The notes below the pieces were generated by a model. That model was not told the DNA's origin, did no database searches, and saw only the letters and a program-made list of their open reading frames with translations. Positions 6,770 through 9,543 of a stretch of DNA of 9,543 nucleotides are shown here, piece after piece. This DNA comes from Actinomycetota bacterium (GTDB lineage: Bacteria; Actinomycetota; UBA4738). How positions within the stretch are numbered: position 1 is the first letter of the stretch; every line of letters starts with the position of its first letter. Position numbers and translations under genes: made by a program. Location of the stretch: NCBI GenBank assembly GCA_013816105.1, contig JACDEY010000021.1:1-9543 (forward strand), in the 5' to 3' direction.

Positions 6770-7886
6770 CTAGGTCGAACCGTCGCCGCCGGTCGCCCGC
6801 CAGCGAAGAAACGCCTCGATGAACCGGTCGATGTCGCCGTCGAGAACGGCGTCGACGTTGCCCACCTCGAGGTTCGTCCGGTGGTCCTTGACCATCCGGT
6901 ATGGATGGAGGACGTACGATCGGATCTGCGACCCGAACTCGATGCCCATCTGCTCCCCACGGATGCTCTCGATCCTCTCCTCCCGCTCCCGGCGGGCCCT
7001 CTCGGCGAGGCGCGCCTTCAGGATCCGCATCGCGACGGCCCGGTTCTGCAGCTGGGAGCGCTCGTTCTGGCACGCCGCCGTGATGCCGGTTGGCAGGTGG
7101 GTGATCCGAACGGCCGAGTCGGTCGTGTTGACCGACTGGCCACCCGCGCTCGAGGAGCGGTAGACGTCGATCCGCAGTTCCTTCGGGTCGATCTCGAGGG
7201 CTTCCACCTCCTCCGGAAGCAGGGGTATGGCGTCCAGGCTGGCGAAGGATGTGTGGCGCCGGTGTGCCTGGTCGTAGGGCGAGAGACGGACCAGCCGGTG
7301 GACGCCGCGCTCGGCGTTCAGCAGGCCATAGGCGTTCGTCCCCTTGATGGTGAGGGTGGCGCCCTTGATCCCGGCCTCCTCGCCCGGCACGACCTCGTCG
7401 AGCTCCGCCTCCAGGCCCTCGCGCTCCACCCAGCGCAGGTACATCCGCAGGAGCATCTCCGCCCAGTCCTGTGAATCGATGCCGCCGGCGCCCGCGTGCA
7501 GGCTGACGATGGCATCACTCGCGTCGTACTCCCCCGACAGCAGGTTGGCTAGCTCCACGCGGTCGAGCTCCGCTTCCAGCGCCGACAGCTTCGCGGTCAG
7601 CTCCGCCTGAAGCTCACGGTCGGATTCCCCGCTCAGGAGCTCCTCCAGGACTAGGAGATTGTCAACCTGCTTCACCAGTGAGGACTCGCGCTGGATGTCG
7701 GCGTTCAGCCGGGAGAGCTCGGTGGTCAGGCGTTGACCGAGCGAGGAGTCGTCCCAGACGCCCGGCTGGGAGAGCTCGGCCTCCAAGGAGCGAGCACGCT
7801 CCCGCTTGGGCTCGACGTCAAAGGTACTCCTTCGCGCTCGCCACCCTGCGAGTCAGTTCCTCGATGCGGTCTGAGTATTCGCTCAT
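6770..7886 (-). CDS. prfB: Peptide chain release factor 2, with programmed +1 frameshift
   Basis: RF2 ends translation at UGA and UAA. The gene is in two frames. ATG at 7886-7884 opens MSEYSDRIEELTRRVASAKEYL (22 codons), which meets TGA at 7820-7818. A +1 shift on CTT continues as DVEPKRERARSLEAELSQPGVWDD to TAG at 6772-6770. The joined protein is 371 residues (E. coli RF2 has 365) and is not a pseudogene: the shift site is canonical. Landmarks: coiled-coil domain at about 25-110, LHAGAGGIDSQDWAEML at about 129-145, codon-recognition SPY at 202-204 where RF2 normally has SPF, RRHTSF at about 209-214, and the catalytic GGQ at 248-250 within SSSAGGQSVN. SPY and GGQ fall within three residues of the E. 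coli positions. It starts 3 nt after the secA stop, so the two are probably co-transcribed. No strong ribosome site precedes the ATG. Confidence 0.97.
7817..7832 (-). promoter_or_regulatory. prfB programmed +1 frameshift signal
   Basis: The minus strand reads AAGGAG-TAC-CTT-TGA-C. An internal Shine-Dalgarno-like AAGGAG (7832-7827) lies one codon before the slippery CTT (7823-7821), followed by in-frame TGA (7820-7818) and C. This has the same geometry as the E. coli signal (AGGGGG-TAT-CTT-TGA-C). When RF2 is scarce the TGA is read slowly, the ribosome slips by one base and full RF2 is made; when RF2 is plentiful, a 22-residue peptide is released. It gives direct autoregulation of RF2 level. 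Confidence 0.95.
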
Positions 7887-7889
7887 GGG

Positions 7890-9543
7890 TCAGGCGCTCA
7901 GGCCGTGGCACTTCTTGTACTTCTTGCCCGAACCGCAGGGACACGGCGCGTTCCGCGGCACCTTGTCCCCGGAGGCCTGTGAGGGCGCCGGCTTGGCTCC
8001 CGACGCCCCCTCGTCGCCATGCCGCGCCACCATCCGCTGCGGACGCGGGCGTGCGGGCTCGTCCTGGCGCACCAGCTCGACCCGGTAGATGTAGCGGACG
8101 AACTCGTCGCGGATAGCGTCCTTCATCTCCTGGAACATGTCGTAGGCCTCGCGCTGGAACTCGACCAGCGGGTCCCGCTGCCCGTAGGCCCGCAGGCCGA
8201 TGCCCTCCTGCAGGTAGTCCATCTCGTAGAGGTGGTCCCGCCACTTGTTGTCGATTATGGAGAGGAGGACCATTCGTTCAAGCTCTCTCAGGACGGTCAC
8301 CCCGCTCCGCTCGTCTACCCCGAGCTGCTCCTCCTTGGCGTCGTAGGAGCGAACGGCGTCCTCGAGGACCATCTCGCGGATCCGCTCGGCGTCGTCGATC
8401 CCCTCTAGGTCCTGCTTGGTGAGGCGCGTCGGGAGCGACGACTGGAGGGTGGTCGCGAGCCCTTCCAGGTCCCACTCCTCCGGGTAGATGTCCTTCGACA
8501 CGTAGCGGGCGACGGTCGCCTCGACCATCTCGGAGACCATCGAGAGCGCCTCGTCCTTGAGGTCACGCCCCTCGAGGATCTTGCGCCGCTCCTCGTAGAT
8601 CACCTTGCGCTGGGTGTTCATGACCTCGTCGTACTTGAGGACGTTCTTGCGGATCTCGAAGTTGCGTTCCTCGACGTTCTTCTGGGCGGTCTCGATCGCC
8701 CGTGACACCATCTTCGCGGTGATGGGCTCGTCCTCGGGCCAGTTGAGCCGCTCCATCACGCGGCCGATCCGCTCGGAGGCGAACAGTCGCATGAGGTCGT
8801 CGCCCAGCGAGAGGTAGAAGCGGGACTCACCCGGGTCGCCCTGCCGGCCCGACCGCCCACGGAGCTGGTTGTCGATCCGTCGCGACTCGTGACGCTCGGT
8901 CCCGAGGACGTAGAGCCCGCCGCGACCGACCACCTCTTCGTGCTCGGCGTCGGTATCGGCCTTGTACTTCTCGTGGATCGGCCCGTATTCCTCCTCGTAG
9001 GAGGCCCGCTCCTCCGGATCCATGTCGAAAAGCAGGTAGCGGTCGTTGTCCCATTCGCGCGCCGCCATCTCCTGGCGCGCCAGGTACTCGGGGTTTCCGC
9101 CCAGGATGATGTCGACGCCTCGTCCGGCCATGTTGGTCGCGACCGTCACCGATCCAAGACGCCCGGCCTGGGCGATGATCTGCGCTTCCTTCTCGTGCTG
9201 CTTCGCGTTCAGCACGTGGTGCGGAACGCCGCGGCGCGTAAGGTAGCCGGAGAGCCGTTCCGACTTCTCGATCGAGACCGTGCCGACCAGGACGGGCTGA
9301 CCGGCCTCGTGCCGCTCGATGATGTCCTCGGTCACGGCGTTCCACTTGGCATCCTCGGTCTTGTAGATGAGATCCTGCTCGTCCTTGCGGATCATGTCTT
9401 GGTTGGTGGGGATGTCGGCGACGCTGAGCTTGTAGACCTCCTCGAACTCGCGCGCCTGCGTGCGGGCCGTTCCCGTCATCCCGGCGAGCTTTTCGTACAT
9501 GCGGAAGTAGTTCTGGATGGTGATGGTCGCGAGGGTCTGGTTC
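7890..9543 (-). CDS. secA: SecA preprotein translocase ATPase, C-terminal 550 residues
   Basis: SecA is the motor that pushes unfolded preproteins through SecYEG. The gene runs off the right edge; by family length some 300-350 N-terminal residues, including Walker A and B of the first nucleotide-binding domain, are missing. Numbering the visible part from 1: [26 protein letters not shown] at 1-26, second ATPase domain with [11 protein letters not shown] at about 85-95, [10 protein letters not shown] at about 136-145, and [18 protein letters not shown] at about 221-238 carrying the arginine finger. The helical scaffold and wing follow, with the late [14 protein letters not shown] segment typical of SecA. 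After a variable linker the protein ends in [13 protein letters not shown], the zinc-binding SEC-C motif for SecB or ribosome contact. That tail favours the housekeeping SecA over a SecA2. It ends in TGA, the only gene here that does, 3 nt before prfB. Confidence 0.97.
   Translation of the reverse strand, partial: NQTLATITIQNYFRMYEKLAGMTGTARTQAREFEEVYKLSVADIPTNQDMIRKDEQDLIYKTEDAKWNAVTEDIIERHEAGQPVLVGTVSIEKSERLSGYLTRRGVPHHVLNAKQHEKEAQIIAQAGRLGSVTVATNMAGRGVDIILGGNPEYLARQEMAAREWDNDRYLLFDMDPEERASYEEEYGPIHEKYKADTDAEHEEVVGRGGLYVLGTERHESRRIDNQLRGRSGRQGDPGESRFYLSLGDDLMRLFASERIGRVMERLNWPEDEPITAKMVSRAIETAQKNVEERNFEIRKNVLKYDEVMNTQRKVIYEERRKILEGRDLKDEALSMVSEMVEATVARYVSKDIYPEEWDLEGLATTLQSSLPTRLTKQDLEGIDDAERIREMVLEDAVRSYDAKEEQLGVDERSGVTVLRELERMVLLSIIDNKWRDHLYEMDYLQEGIGLRAYGQRDPLVEFQREAYDMFQEMKDAIRDEFVRYIYRVELVRQDEPARPRPQRMVARHGDEGASGAKPAPSQASGDKVPRNAPCPCGSGKKYKKCHGLSA

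Noticed and set aside
6770..7786. prfB as a 338-residue protein starting at TTG 7786, or prfB as a frameshifted pseudogene
   Set aside because: The upstream 22 codons, the CTT-TGA-C site with its internal Shine-Dalgarno sequence and the resulting 371-residue length match the known programmed frameshift.

Overview
The window is high-GC DNA of roughly two-thirds G+C by eye. It carries a conserved bacterial housekeeping cluster on the minus strand. Read right to left, the order is secA (3' part) - prfB - [two plus-strand genes] - ftsE - ftsX - smpB - ssrA (tmRNA) - start of an MDR-type oxidoreductase. The linkage of secA, prfB, ftsEX, smpB and ssrA is a Gram-positive-style arrangement. With the base composition, GTG starts, an actinobacterial-looking tmRNA reading frame and no encoded CCA on the tmRNA, an Actinomycetota genome is the best guess, perhaps a deep-branching or uncultured lineage. 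This is inference: no marker was searched against a database.

Layout. 1-151: N-terminal 50 codons of a zinc-independent quinone-oxidoreductase-like protein. 297-643: one-piece tmRNA with an 8-codon tag frame (ADNMALAA). 763-1260: smpB, the tmRNA partner. 1271-2149 and 2139-2825: ftsX and ftsE, overlapping by 11 nt. 2826-2954: divergent promoter region. 2955-4280 (plus strand): a glycosyltransferase-2/methyltransferase fusion. 4292-6769 (plus strand): an 825-residue YfhO-like membrane protein. 6770-7886: prfB, complete only through a programmed +1 frameshift at CTT-TGA-C. 7890-9543: the last 550 residues of secA. No gap between genes exceeds 150 nt.

How the genes work together. secA and prfB sit 3 nt apart and look like one transcription unit. 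ftsE, ftsX and smpB are packed as another, followed by ssrA, which has a possible promoter of its own. SmpB plus tmRNA make the ribosome-rescue system, RF2 does termination, SecA protein export, and FtsEX control of peptidoglycan hydrolysis at division. The two plus-strand genes split the usual prfB-ftsE neighbourhood. Together they look like a cell-envelope glycosylation pair: a DPM1-like GT2 that could make a polyprenyl-phosphate sugar, and a GT-C type YfhO protein that could transfer it outside the membrane.

No CRISPR array, insertion sequence, phage gene or clearly new system was found. The points most worth a second look are the GT2-methyltransferase/YfhO pair inside the housekeeping cluster, the prfB frameshift, a strong preference for TAG stops (six of seven visible gene ends), an SPF-to-SPY change in RF2, and the very short tmRNA tag.
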